A stretch of 64,000 nucleotides of DNA from Rheum nobile. Taxonomy: Eukaryota > Streptophyta > Magnoliopsida > Caryophyllales > Polygonaceae. This document shows positions 20,736 to 32,838 of this stretch, one piece after another (position 1 is the stretch's first letter; the number at the start of each line of letters is the position of its first letter). Where the stretch lies: positions 7,502,001 through 7,566,000 of the forward strand of contig WOAB01000040.1 in the NCBI GenBank assembly GCA_027886185.1, written 5' to 3'. Made by a program: the position numbers and the translations under genes. The notes below the pieces were generated by a model, which ran no database searches, was not told the origin of the DNA, and worked only from the letters and a program-made list of their open reading frames with translations.

Positions 20736-21904
20736 TCATGGTGCCCTGAAAACTTTCCTATTCCCAGTGGCCCTCATACATATCCTCTTCGGAAGGGGTC
20801 TATCCTCAGGGTCTGGTGTCAGACTCCTCGACCTACTTAGGCCCGGAGCACACGGCTCATCTCTAGGCCTCGGTATCCTCGGTCTTTCTCTAGACACAGG
20901 AACACTTGGCCCTGCCCCGTCAGATCCTGGTGGGTAGCAAAACTCTTCAAGAAACCCTGGTTGAAAGTCTGCCCTGCTCACCTCGTACTGAGGATTGAGT
21001 AGCAACTTTGCATGTCGGATGTACTCCTGGAGCTTGTGGACGTCCCCAAGCATTCGGAAGAGATCGAGTTCCGTCTCGTATGTCCTCTCCTCCATGTCAT
21101 ACAAGGCATTCGTCCACTCCTCCATGCGTTCAACGAGCACTCAGGGCCTAGGCCTGGCTTGTTGGGTCGGGACCACCCTCGGTGTACCCATTGTCTCCCA
21201 AGACCTTGCCCTCATTCAAGCACGCTCGACCGCCTCATCCACCTGGCGACACACCTCAGAGGAAGCCATCTCACTCTGATGAAGCACATGCCGTGAAGCA
21301 GGACTCACCATCGTCGTCCTCGGAGTAGGGATAATCTACGGGTCCTCTGGTGCATCCAGCGGCCCACTTCTCCTCCTGACGGTACCCGAAATCCCAAGTG
21401 TCTCCCAAGCGGCAGGGGACAATGGCGTATACTCCTCCTCAGTCGGCAACACTGGACTCGGGAAAATGAACTGTATTCCCGGATCCTCACTGTCCACCAA
21501 CAAGTGTTCTAGGCCATCTGACTCATAGTCGTACACCTCGAGGTCCTCATCAGGGTCCTCTTCCTCCGTATCTTCTTCTTCCTCCGGGTCCTCCTCTGGA
21601 CCCTCCTCCGGATCCTCCTCTATCTCGAAGTCGTCGTCGAAGTACCCTCTAAGGTACTTCGCCGGCTCCTCCTCTTCTTTTGTGTCCTCCCTCGGGTCTG
21701 CCTCGGGCTCAACCTCGGAAACCCTGGCCCCGTCGGACACCAACACTACCGACTCCTCGAGCACGGTCTTCACCTCCTCGGGTGGGCAATTGGCTCCCCT
21801 ACCTCAAAGCACTGAGGGGGAACCGGGAACTCAAGCCTGACTGGAGATGGCGGAACCACATCGGCTTCCTTCTTGTTCCAAAGTTGAGAAACGAATGCGC
21901 CCAT
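20736..21904 (-). pseudogene. ORF1 of element B: acidic/basic protein upstream of gag
   Basis: Unrecognised ORF between the primer site and the gag start. ATG at 21904 (MGAFVSQLWNKKEAD), one frameshift near 21775, then a frame to 20736 interrupted by TAG (near 21335) and two TGA (near 21218 and 21143). An Asp/Glu-rich block of about 60 residues comes first, then a helical, coiled-coil-like region (MEEWTNALYDMEERTYETEL). The tail is Arg/Pro-rich with a nuclear-localisation-like LPKRICMRATGNRK. Element D keeps the start of the same ORF at 44449, so it is an inherited gene of the family. Not a recognisable gag, env or movement protein; function unknown. Confidence 0.6.
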
Positions 21905-22158
21905 GACCTGAAAAAGGCGACGAGAAAGGATTAGTCTTTCTAAATATAGAAGCGAACTTACTATATCAGACTAGAAAGAAGGCACGACTTGAATGTCAGA
22001 GATTTGAAAATGCACCTCTTACTCTAGTGCGATTTTATTCAAAATTTTCAACTTTTGGATTTAACAAACAACTTTTCACAATACGAGCGGGTAAACGGTT
22101 TATAAAAATTTTGTTTTAGGTAAAACGATTTGAAACCCAATCCGTTTTAAAAACTTTT
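21905..22158 (-). other. Leader of element B before ORF1
   Basis: No gene. The stretch around AGTCTGATATAGTAAGTTCG (minus strand) is conserved in element D at about 44380, which supports the position of the ORF1 start. Confidence 0.6.
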
Positions 22159-22171
22159 GGCTCTGATACCA
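22159..22171 (-). other. Primer binding site, tRNA-iMet type (element B)
   Basis: The minus strand reads TGGTATCAGAGCC four bases inside the LTR, complementary to initiator tRNA-Met. Confidence 0.92.
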
Positions 22172-23684
22172 AATCTGTAACACCCCCAAATATAACCTTG
22201 AAAGTATTACCGTCAGTGACCTCAGATTACCCATCTGAAGTCACGCAAGGCTTAATCATTTTATAATAACCATAAAATAACACCAATCATATCAAATATC
22301 ATAAAGTTTATTCAAACCAAAGTCACGGATTACATCTGTAAATCTCAAATACATCCAAAATACAGAATTGTTTCAATACAGCGGAAGTCTTTTAATAAAT
22401 TTCATAATGGTCTTGATCAGTGCGATCACACGCCTAGGATCTTCAACCTTGAGAAAACTCGTAAAAACACCATATGTCTTCATCGTCGCGTACTAGCCAT
22501 CACGGAAGGGAAGTTTTCCTGATGTACCGTATGAGACGGATGACACCAGCCAACCATGCAAGGGAAATAAACCGGTTGTTAGTCTAATGAAAGACTATGC
22601 AAGGGTAAAACAGAAAGGTTCTAAGTAGTCGTATTAGGTTACACCTGTCGTTTCTCGATTAATAACCGATGACGACAGTGAACCTCAACACTCCTACGGA
22701 AATATACGAAACAGTATGAACAAGAGAAGACTCCAAAAGATTGAGTCTTACGGGAACGTATGAAGAGAAGACTCCAAAAGATCGAGTCTTCTCGGAAAGT
22801 ATGACAAGTGTTTGGGAACATTATAATTTCACACAAGCGTTTAAAATGACTTGACCATTTGGGTCCACGACCAACCTCACCGCGCAATGCGAAATCAAAT
22901 ATGGAAGGAGGACTTACTTTAATCGAAGTCCGGGCGATTTCCACGTTGTACTCCTCGCCCGAGGGTATATTAATTATGTGCATAATTGCACTTATCTTAT
23001 TTAATTCCAAAACGTACATTCACGTTACAACTTTTATCATATAAATATATCATCTCGATACGAGAGATATCTTGGGAGCATTTCCCGAATGTTTGGCACC
23101 AGCTGTGTGCACCACCCCTATACTCGGATAGGGGTAGGTCATGACCAGGGAAGGGTGTTAGGGCTTGGACATCCTACGCACCACGGTTATAAAGAAACAG
23201 CCAGTACTTGCAATGAGGTACATAGCGTTCCTACGAATACTCGTTCTAACTATATATTAAGTTCGCACATAAAATCCACACCAATACCATCACGGTAATA
23301 ATAGATATAATAGCGTTGTTTCTAGCAGTATATACAACCTATAATAATATCGCATTTTAAATCACACATTTATAAAATCTGTTCCCCAAACGAAAACAAC
23401 ACTTCATCCCAATTTAATTAACAATTAAAATAATTGATAATTAACGAAAACATGGAATGATAAGCAAGAGCGAACCGCCACTTGCCTTAATCAAGACGAA
23501 CGTAGATTGTCGGGTTTCGGGTATCTGGGAACTGGAAACGGAATCTGGTTACGGATTCCTACGACGACAACAAACCCACGATGAAACCCTAGGTTAGATT
23601 CGATACGAATAATAATACGAATCTAAAGAAATGAACAAAAACAAAAGGAACGAGGGTCCCATCCATGATCGGCTCGTCTAAAGC

Positions 23685-24190
23685 CACGATCGCGCTTGCT
23701 AAGGCAAGATGTGATCACGGTTTTGGATTCCGCGGTTGCGGATTTCTGGGCACCATCCGCGGTTGCGGTGTTCATATCCGCGATCGCGGATCTCTCCCTG
23801 ACGCGGCCCTAAATCGGCACAAGGCTTACCGAAAGACTACGACGACGATGCTCCTCGGCTTCAAACAATGATGCTACAACTCCAGGATTCCAAGGCACTA
23901 GGGGAACACCACCAATTCCGGCGAGAACTCCGGCAAGCTTCCGACGATGGCACGAACTCCGGCGACAAGGAAACGAGAGAAGGAAAGAGAGATCGAGAGC
24001 ACTGTGGATGGAGAATCCGAGGGCTGAAGGCCCTATTTATAGGGTGAGAAGGGGAGTAACATCGGCCAGACGAATCGATCGGCCTCCCTCCGGCGTAATG
24101 GCGGCCTCTGAACCGGCGAAACGCCGAGCTTCTGGAAGAAGACAATGAACAGGTTTCCGCGATCGCGGAAATTCTTCCGCGGTTGCGGAA
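23685..24190 (-). repeat. GC-palindrome clusters flanking the TATA box of element B
   Basis: Motifs such as CCGCGATCGCGG and TTCCGCGGTTGCGG recur on either side of the TATA box. The nearer edge of the upstream cluster is about 113 bp from TATA. Confidence 0.8.
24034..24041 (-). promoter_or_regulatory. TATA box of element B 5' LTR
   Basis: TATAAATA on the minus strand inside CCCTATAAATAGGGCC. The matching site in the other LTR is destroyed by a 2-bp loss. Confidence 0.65.
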
Positions 24191-24448
24191 ATGCCACTCG
24201 CGCATCCGGGATCTCTGGGAAAGGTTTTACACGTGGATTCATCCCCAACATTGAATACTCGTATCCATAAAAATATTCTCAGCCTCAATAATACATCGAA
24301 TGTATATTATAACGCTCAAAGAATTATTAATTACAGAGATTATATGAGTTATAGAAATTCCAAATTTCGCCGAACGTGTCACAATTACAGAACGAGGGTT
24401 GGGAAATTACCCAAATACCCTTACTAAAATGAGGGGTATTACAGTTTT

Positions 24449-24896
24449 AGCTTAGTCGACATTATGTTAGTCTTTTTAGTTGGTATTTATGGGATCGTCT
24501 AATGTATATATATTTGTGAAATAAATAGGATGATTACATGTGTTAGCTTATACAATATGTTAGTCTTTTGTTCATAAATTATATGTTTTAACTTAGATAT
24601 TATTTTAGTATTTTATTAAAAATTACATGGTTTGGCTTAGACATTAAACATGTATTTGTAGTTGGTATTTATAGGAACCTCTAAGTTATATATATTTGTC
24701 AAATGAATGGGACGAATTTAGTGATATGGAAATTCAATTATTAAGGAATTACATGTTTGCGCTTAGGACATTATGTTAGTCTTTCATGTGCACAATTATT
24801 AAGTAAGTTACATGTTTGTGGTTAAAACATTATGTTAGTCTTTTTACATCGATATTAGGCACACCTCTAATGCATATATTTTAGTTAAATAAATAG
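24449..24896 (+). repeat. MULE intron with tandem units
   Basis: No coding sequence. Units containing a TATTTAYRGGA..TCTAA..TATATATTT pattern followed by an AAATAG-GAYGA-type junction occur at about 24483, 24668 and 24848, and once before element B at 14732-14792. They look like repeated intron-acceptor/exon-start copies. Confidence 0.55.
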
Positions 24897-26160
24897 GACG
24901 ATACTAGTGATAGTGACTTTTCGTCATTCGACTACTCTTCTCATTTAACTACAAGTGAGAAATGGAGTGATAGAGACACTATAATCGATTGGGCTAAAAA
25001 ATTTGGTTTGGGATTGTGTATGGTGTGATCATTATAAGTAACTCATGGGCTAGAAAGGTCTTACTACTGTGTGAGAAGTCTGGGTCGTATAGATCGGCAG
25101 TGAAGACGAATGTGGTTGAGGGTTCTAAGGCAACCCCTAAACGGAAAAACAAATCTAAGACAAAGAAGAGTGAGGGCCGTTTGAGTTGCATGGGTTGTTA
25201 GGTAAATGAGGTTGGAGAAAATCGGGCACGTGGACATTGTTCGTAGTTAGTGGATGCCACAACCATGATCTTTCAAGTAGTTTGATTGGTCATGCATTTG
25301 TTGGACGGCTTACGCATGAACAACGTTAGAGGGTGAAGGTTTTGTCTGCCTCTGGCACAAAGCCGAAGAGTATTATGAGTATATTTCTAGAGGAGGATCC
25401 ACAATGCTTGATATCAAGGAATCAAGTGTACAATTGCAAGGCTAAGGAGAGGCAGAAATCTAGGGGTAATCTAACGGTGCCGCAATACACGTTGGATTAT
25501 CTAAAGTCGAAAGGATATTATTATGACATCGACATGGTTACGGTTGATGAGAGGGAGGTTGTGAGTGACCTTTTTTTTGTGACCCCGATGCTAGACATTT
25601 GTTGCGTTTGTTCCCAATGTCATCATCATGGATATGACCTACAAGACCAACTAGGTAAACTTTAGTTTTCATATCTAAAATATGTAAGTGCATCTAAATC
25701 TTTTTTTTTTTGAATTTATAAGTACGGTATGCCTTTGTTGGACTTTGTAGGATTTACTTGCACCAACATTACATTCTGTATTGTGATTGTATTCATGCAA
25801 AATGAGACAGTGGTGCACTACAAATGGGCCCTGAGGCACCATAGGTTTGTGTTTGGTAAACAAAAATCTAAAGCGATCATGTCAGATCGAGAGTTGGGTA
25901 CTGTGAAAGCTCTCGAAGTAGTCTTTTCAAATTCGGATCATCTATTTCCCCTCGGTCCATGTCAACTGCAATGTTGAAGCTTATGCTGCGAGGAGGGTTG
26001 AAAACATTGGCCATTTTTCTGGTAATATTCGTTGGTTGCTGAGGTCACCCACTTAGGATGTGTACGAGGCACGACCTGCATATTTGAAGGAGAAGTGGAA
26101 AGGGCTGATGAAATACGTCGAGGACGTATAGCTTAGACTGTACAAGGAGAAGCTAGTCTG
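24897..26160 (+). pseudogene. MULE (MURA/FAR1-like) transposase, main remnant
   Basis: Plant Mutator-like transposase with many lesions. Order of recognisable blocks: acidic exon start DDTSDSDFSSFDYSS (24897); FAR1-like segment with SGCHNHDLSSSLIGHAFVGR (about 25240-25300); GTKPKSIMSIFLEEDP (25348); the LFFVTP region. The first catalytic Asp is in IIMDMTYKTN in a shifted frame (about 25626-25650). A 68-bp GT..AG intron lies at 25655-25722. After it come MPLLDFVGFT and the second Asp in MSDREL (about 25890), then a frameshift into VHVNCNVEAYAARRV. Stops and frameshifts are spread throughout. Confidence 0.8.
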
Positions 26161-26282
26161 TGCATAGTGCGACATAGTTCTCCATTTCGCCATAAGATAA
26201 TCAAATAGGTAAATTCAATGCCAACCGGATAACCCCTTTAGATACGTATCAATGTATATTAAGTATAACTTGAGCGCAACCA
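26161..26282. other. Junction between MULE remnant and element E
   Basis: AT-rich, no gene or repeat boundary recognised. The join to the Tekay-like gag is abrupt near 26283. Confidence 0.4.
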
Positions 26283-28100
26283 GAAGGCAAAAACCAGGAA
26301 CGTCGCTCGTCATGGTGATGGACCAAGTAACGCCTCTCAGATCCAACTAGGGAGTGCGACTAATCAAGACATTGAGACTGGGTCTAGATCCCATAACAAC
26401 CCAACTGAGAATAGCCCGAACCAGGCTAACGTTCAAGCAGGAGGGGAAAGGGCTCATATTCCCCATGTCGCTCCAGTTGTTATTGATACCATTATCGTTG
26501 AGGCAATCAAGCAAATAGTAATGCAAGCCGTTATAGAAATGGTTAGACCAGGAGTAAAGCAAGGAATTCCAGCCCCTCAGGTTACTCTTGATCTTGAATA
26601 GCTAGAAAATCCCGTGCCTCCAATCCATGTTCAGAGAGATGGAGGAAATTATGATCGAGCGCTGAAGTCGATCAATTCAATGAGGCATGACTGCTACAAC
26701 GGTATTGGTGAACCCATCAAAGTGGCATATTGGTTTTTACATATGGAACGACTATTTCAGAATATTGTTTGCTCTGAAGCTGAAAAGGTGAATATTGCCT
26801 CATTGCAACTGAAGGATGAGGTTAGTGAATGGTGGGAAAGCATGAGATTAGATGATCATCCCGAGCTGAGTTGGTCCATGTTTAAGACCAAGATGACTAA
26901 GCGTATCTTTTCCCGGGCTATGAGAGAGGAGAAACACAAAGAATTCCTTTACCCGAAGACTAAAGGGTTGAAGGTAACTGCATTAGCTGTCAAGTTCAAC
27001 CACATGTTGCACTATGCAGGAACGAATGTGACTTCTGAAGAGCAGAAAATTTGGCATTTTCATGAGTGGATGAACCCGAAAATTAAGCCTTTGATGGTGT
27101 GTCATGACGGCACTACCCTAGAACGGTATGTGGATGTTGCGTACAAGCTAGAGGTGACTCTGGAGAAGTCAACTAATAAACACAACTGATAGAGGTCGGC
27201 ATGTAACAACTAGCAGAATGGTGGATACAAGCGGCCGACTCCACCATCACACTTTTCCATAAGACTAAGATGACCCAGTCTGGTTCCATGTTGTGCTCGG
27301 GTCAAAGTATAAACTCCTTTCAATTTTATAATTGTGGGACACTTAGACATAAGAGCAATGCGTGCATGAAAGGGCAGGACATGCTTCACGTGTGGGAAAG
27401 AGGGGAACTTGCAAATGTTTTGCTCTAAGAGAAGGAATAAGGAGGGTGAGTCTCAACAATGGTCGGTTAGCCATTATAACCGACATCAACAAAGGCATGT
27501 CAGGACTGTTAATACTGCTATGCAGTCGACTGCTCAGAACAAGGGGAAGGCCCCGATTGCATTAGGTAGTCGGGGACAACGACTCTATGAAGTGCCTGAA
27601 GCCGACAGACCGAATGCTCATGTTTCTCAAGGTACATTATACCTACATTCTACATCAGTTTGCATATTATTTGATTCTAGTGCTACATATTCTTTTGTTT
27701 CGGAGAATTGTGTGAATAAGTTAGGGCTAAAATGCAATGAAGCTTGCAAACCATTTGTGGTAAATCTTCCCAATGGGGAACAATTAGTACAAACCAAGTT
27801 GTTGTCAGAATTCCGGTTACCATTCAAGGTCGGAAGTTTGAAGCTGACTTGATCTGTTTAGCCATGGCTCCATACGACAGTATTCTCGAGATGGACTGCT
27901 AACATGTCATGGGGCGGTGACCAACTTTAATACATGGACTGTCATAGTTTCATATGGGGGCCAGTTTATGTGTAAGCTTAAGGGTCTTAATGACACCGAT
28001 AACGGAAAGTTGATAAACGTGATGTTTGCGTTTAAGTTACTTCGACAAGGTTGTATCATGTACTTGTGTTATCTAAACTCAAAGAGGATGAAGGTTGTGT
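26283..28100 (+). pseudogene. Element E: Tekay-like gag and protease remnant
   Basis: Internal fragment of the same lineage as B and D, with no LTRs next to it. It begins at RNVARHGDGPSN, matching the gag start of D, but its start codon is lost. A stop near 26599 is followed by the gag core at 26614-27189 (INSMRHDCYNG, ASLQLKDEVSEWWES, MREEKHKEFLYPKT). Two decayed CCHC knuckles follow at about 27325-27420 in broken frames. The protease at 27600-27850 has its active-site triad changed to DSS (FDSSATYSFVSE). A frameshifted tail (NDTDNGKLINV, LLRQGC) ends near 28100. RT onwards is missing. Confidence 0.85.
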
Positions 28101-28110
28101 CGGGTACTTG

Positions 28111-28857
28111 CCTGGATTTTAAACATAATTATTATTGAATTAATGAAGAGTTTAAATAGGAAAAAAGCTAGGTTTGCTAGGAAAGAAATGCTAGAATATT
28201 TAGGCCCACTACAAATAGATGTCCCAACCATTCATAAAATCAATCTAAGTTAAATATGACATAAAAATAATATAAAAATAGGATGTGTGATTTAAAGTAA
28301 TTAATTAATAACAATTGGGCCAATGTTGGCTGAGACCTACACAAAGACAAGTTCGTCGGGCCATCAAGGGTGTGTGCAAACGAGGGTGCGTGTGGTGTCA
28401 CCCAAATGGCATAAATGCAGCAATGTTAGACACCATTGAACTTGTCTTTGACTTGTGAAAGGTACAACAAGTAGGTATTTCAAGACAGGGTCGTTTTTAG
28501 GCGCGTCGGGACTAAGTTGTGTTGAGGAAAATTTTGATTCGGCGGCCTTAGTAACTCGGTGGCTAGGAGTGATAATTGCATGTCATCAAGACCAACTTAA
28601 ATCAGACTTGGTTGAGCAACCCAACTAACGAAAGTTAGACGTTTTAGTTATATTTGTTTTTTGGTTGCACGGTTGTACTTATAGTGTATTGTGTGATTTA
28701 ATATTTGATTAAGGTCAAGTTTGATTTTTGATTTCGTGATGTAGTTAAGTTTAGTTTGTAATAATTTATTTTGCTTGGTGTATAATGATCCATTATTAAT
28801 AGTTATGTTTGGTGTGTAATATGGAATTATGTAATATTAATTTAAGCATTACATACA
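28111..28857. other. AT-rich spacer, no gene
   Basis: About 0.75 kb with no ORF, repeat pair or element end that I can support. Confidence 0.5.
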
Positions 28858-29689
28858 TATCTATATAGATTTAGACTCTAGTGAAACAGTGAGTTATGGT
28901 AAAATGAGTGTACTAATCTAGAGCGTTGGATGAGGAATCAACGAACAAACCAGACTGAATCATTACGAGTGCAAAAAAATTAAAATAAAACAAACCCATC
29001 TAATTAAATCACAATCCCGATTTAGTGGGATTTATTTTCCCCCAAAATCACATATGTGATTTTCTCTCCCTAAAAAAATGCAACCTTCTCTCAAAAAAAA
29101 AAGATGCCTTCTCTCCTCCCAAAAATTGCCGTCAACCTCCATTGATGTTCATTGTGAAGCTTGGAGTTGTATTCTCCCCGAATTTGTCTCCCTTGAATCG
29201 TCTTTATCGACAATCTTTAACAATTGTGTAGGTTCGTCATCTTCCTAGAATAAGTATTCATTTTCAAACTCATATTTTCTCCAATATATTTTAGGTTTTT
29301 GATGTTGATTTTTTTGTTTAAATTCGAGTGTGTTTTAAATTTCTGATTTTTTTATTATGGTTGATGGTTTCTTGATTTTAGGGTTTAGGATCCTCGATCT
29401 AATTCGCCAACTGATTCAAAAATTCTCCATTAATCAGCATCCTCAAGCTTCAAGATCTATATTTCACAGTCGTTAAATCAAAATAAAGGTATGCAAAGTT
29501 CATTTTATTTTGATTTTTGTGGATTGTGCACTAATATTTGCTTGCTTTGACATAACTTTTTTGTTTGTTTTCTTGTGCACTGATGTTGGTTTTTTTTTTT
29601 CCTGATATTCGCCATAAGTTTTTTTTTACTTTGACATAACTTCATGTTGGATAACTTTTGGTGTTTTGTTTGTACTATTTGCAATTGAT

Positions 29690-31015
29690 ATTCAAATTCT
29701 TTCGTGTGATATTCATACAACTGCTTTTGAAATTCATGTTGAATTCAAGTTTCATGCTCTAGGTAGTTGATATTCAAATTTTATGATGTAATATTCATGC
29801 TTTTTGTATTGATATGCAAAATAAATATTGAGTTTTTACCGATTTGATTGATTTTCGTTTACGGATTTGAGAGTCACAATTCATGTTTTGATATGAGTAT
29901 GATATCCATTTATATGTTTTGATATGTGTATAGATTTGTGTATGTGATTTTCATTTGTATGGGTTTAATATTCACGCTTCATGTGTTGATATACAAAATA
30001 TAGTCATATATGTGATATGCAACTGTATGGGTATGATATTCACGCTTCATGTGTTGATATGCAAAACAAATATTGAGTTTTTAATGACTTATGCATGATA
30101 CTCATTCACTCTTTTATATGATATTCATGTTTGGAAGTATTGTTATTCATGTTTAGGCTTCATGTTTTTAGTTTCTTATATTTAGGTTTGCCTACAAGAA
30201 GGTCGGATGATGAATCCCCACAAGTTGTTCAACACACTAAAGTTGATAGTGTAACCGAGCCTGGGAACACTAAATCACCACAAGCTATTGAGAACACTGA
30301 AGTTGGAGATGGGCTCCACATGTTACAACCACTCGACCGGTGAATAGACGCCAGAAGCTCATGGCTAGTTGTGAAAACTAGGGATAAGACCAACCGTTAG
30401 ATGAGGTCTTATTTTTGCTCATACTGTTACATGTGGTCTTACGGTTGCTTGTACTATTAGCTATGTTATTGAATCCTTCCCTTGTGCACACAAAGTATTT
30501 GATTTTAATAGGATCTGAGCGGTAGAACCACTTCTATACGATGTATGTGACATTCATTTGTCTATGTATGATATGCACACTTCTTTTTATGCTATGCAAA
30601 CTGTATGTTTTGATATTCATGAACTTGTCTAAGTGCGATCCTAATATGAGAATTTAAAAGCATGATGAATACCACTTAGTGAACAATGAATATCAATACC
30701 AACGAAGTGCATATCCATTCAACAACACACTCGATATATAAGATAATGAATATCAATGCAACACAACACACATGAATATCATATAAAAGAGTGAATATGC
30801 CTTAATGATTCTTGAATATCATCAATAGTTTCCTATATATCATTTCGTGAGTATCATTACAGTGGTTTGAATATGCCTTAACGATTCTTGAATATCAGTT
30901 ATAGTACCATGCATATCAGTTTCCGAATATCATCTCGTCTTCTCTCACGTGAGATTGCAATCATAACAAAACCACAATTCTTCCATTTTTTGAATATCAT
31001 CATAATGATCTGAAG
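29690..31015. repeat. GATATTCAT and ATGAATATC motif arrays of element F
   Basis: A dozen or more GATATTC copies on the left and a similar number of GAATATC copies on the right, arranged as inverted halves around a short coding-like centre. Confidence 0.75.
30186..30343 (+). CDS. Short ORF at the centre of element F, unknown
   Basis: About 52 codons (LPTRRSDDESPQVVQHTK to MLQPLDR), hydrophilic and acidic, with a loose internal duplication (SPQVVQHTKVDS and SPQAIENTEVGD). No known motif. It may be an exon fragment of a transposase-associated or captured gene. Confidence 0.25.
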
Positions 31016-31380
31016 ATTTGGGATGCAGATTCTTGTCTTCTCTCTCCAATCTCGATATATAAGATAATCTCAATTTCTCTCTCCTAAATATCATATCCTT
31101 TTTAGTTTTTATTAATTAACATATATATTGTAACTGCTTTCTATCATAATCCCATACATCACGCACACAATACACCCCAATTTTCTAATCTAATCCATCC
31201 GTCCATGAACTCTAATCTAACGATCCAGTTTTGTCCACTCGTTTTACCACAATACCCGTTTTACTTGAGCGTCCCTCTATATAGATATTATGACATAAAA
31301 TGATTACAAATAATTATTATTAACATTGTATATTGTAAAAATAATATAACTTAAAATATGAGGGTATATATTTAATATTG

Positions 31381-31756
31381 AAAAAAGCACAAAAAATAAT
31401 CTCAATTTTCATTTAGTATACCAAAATTAATCCCAACTTTCAAATCAACCAAAAACAACTTCAACCATATACTCATGAATCAAAAATAATACAGATGCAT
31501 TTTCATGTCAAAATCATGGCTAATTTGATGACGTGAACTCCATAATATTACAAAGGGGAATTACTTACCGTGTCCAACTATAAAAAAACGTCGAGTGTAT
31601 GTCATTCGAATCAACCAGAATTTCGACCAAAACATTCATCTATGTTATTTTTGGTTCATGGTCATAAACTTGCGATTATTTTTAGTTGATTTTTAAGTTG
31701 AGATTATTTTTGTTCTATTATTGAAAGTTGTGATTATTTTTGGTGAATGTTCCCTT
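31381..31756. mobile_element. Foldback MITE
   Basis: Two inverted halves of about 115 bp with the repeated core CAAAAATAATC-x-CAACTTT. The left half runs from about 31386, and the right half is its complement ending near 31753. The centre is unrelated. No target duplication could be fixed with confidence. Confidence 0.65.
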
Positions 31757-32838
31757 TTTTATGTAATGTGGAGAGAGAGAGAAAAATATGAAAGTTTTAT
31801 TATGTACCCGTATGTACTAAGAGTGATATACTAATGGTGAAATTAAAATTAAATGAATACTTAGTAGTGGAAAAATGATATGAAATATACAGTTTTTTTA
31901 GTGTGTGCTCATGGGCACCTGTTTAGAGTTTAAATTTAGAAATTATTTTCAAAATATTTTTTAAAGTAGAAGGAGTAAATCCCTAGGGAAAAAAATTAAA
32001 CTAATGACTAAGAAATATTATTGCTAAATATGGAGTTTTTATTGTCTGTCCATGGACACATATTAGAAACAAACTAAAACATATAATTTCAATGATAATG
32101 TATCTTTATATATGTACCCAAAATGGATACATCAAGGCACATGGTCTAAATAAGGAATTGGGTTAAGGATCAAATTTTATGTTTAAAATTTAAGATTTAG
32201 GATAATTGTAGGTTTTACCGGGGTTTTTGCAGGTTTACTTGCAAAAGCGATGATTAGGACTATCCACGCACGGGGATATATTTTTCGCATGCCCCATCTT
32301 TAAATCTGTGTCTATGTCCTCGTATGAAGGAATCCTCGAGGTTCATGGAGATTCATCGCACTATTGTCATTACCTAATTTCACCTCCTTCACAATCACAT
32401 ATCTTGTATTTCAATCCACCCTAATTACATTCTAAAGGAGAAACAAAGTCTGTAGAAAAAAATTGTAGCACTTGGCGAATTCTGGAAGTGACAAGTGTCT
32501 ATTAAAATTTACATTAAAAATTACAAAAAAAAAATCATGCTGAAACCGCTTGGCCTTGTACTGTACTGACATCTGGCTTTACTAAAGGCTGACACGTGTA
32601 TGTTTCTCAACTTCTTTATCCACGTTCTACTAAATACTCTTCAACTGCTCATTGCTCCTCCATGTTCTGTTCAACTGACCTCCACCTTCTTTACAACTAT
32701 TGCTTATCTAAAGCCTAAAACATGGATTACTCTACCTGTTATCCCTTCAAGCCCAAAACAATATGTATTCTCTCTGCTGAAGTTGAAGTTGATTTGCACG
32801 ATCGAAAGCATTTTCTAGGCTTTTTAATCAATTAAAAA
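31757..32838. other. AT-rich region, no gene
   Basis: Only short chance ORFs. A weak two-copy resemblance exists around GTGTGCTCATGGGCACCTG and GTCTGTCCATGGACAC, but it is not a clear repeat. Confidence 0.45.

Larger units (their letters stand above)
14798..24443 (-). mobile_element. Element B: Tekay/Del-like Ty3 retrotransposon without gag
   Basis: The LTRs are 2233 and 2268 bp (plus-strand ends TGTAACACCC and GGGTATTACA), bracketed by the 5-bp duplication GTTTT (14793-14797, 24444-24448). It reads on the minus strand: 5' LTR 22176-24443, tRNA-iMet primer site, ORF1, gag-protease fusion remnant, pol, polypurine tract, 3' LTR 14798-17030. Pol is collinear with only point stops, while gag has been removed by an in-frame deletion. 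It sits in an intron of a decayed MULE gene. Confidence 0.93.
22176..24443 (-). repeat. Element B 5' LTR
   Basis: 2268 bp, about 4% different from the other LTR in the first 100 bases by eye. It keeps a TATA box (TATAAATA on the minus strand, 24041-24034) and GC-palindrome clusters at 24154-24190 (upstream of TATA) and 23685-23807 (downstream). Confidence 0.93.
28858..31287. mobile_element. Element F: inverted-repeat DNA element with GATATTC/GAATATC arrays
   Basis: The left end opens TATCTATATAGA and the right end closes TCTATATAGATA. About 60-75 bp inside each end match as inverted repeats (left GTTATGGTAAAATGAGTG, right complement ATTGTGGTAAAACGAGTG). The right end is also homologous to the left end of element G. 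Inside are an array of GATATTCAT-type motifs (29690-30150) and one of the opposite orientation (30610-31015). No transposase is seen. The superfamily is uncertain: a MULE-type or Helitron-related origin is possible. Confidence 0.65.

Noticed and set aside
21680..21934. Plus-strand Pro/Arg-rich ORF
   Set aside because: Antisense shadow of the acidic ORF1 of element B.
28858..31015. CRISPR-like reading of the GATATTC arrays
   Set aside because: Motifs are short, irregularly spaced, in both orientations, in a plant transposon; no cas genes and no uniform repeat-spacer pattern.
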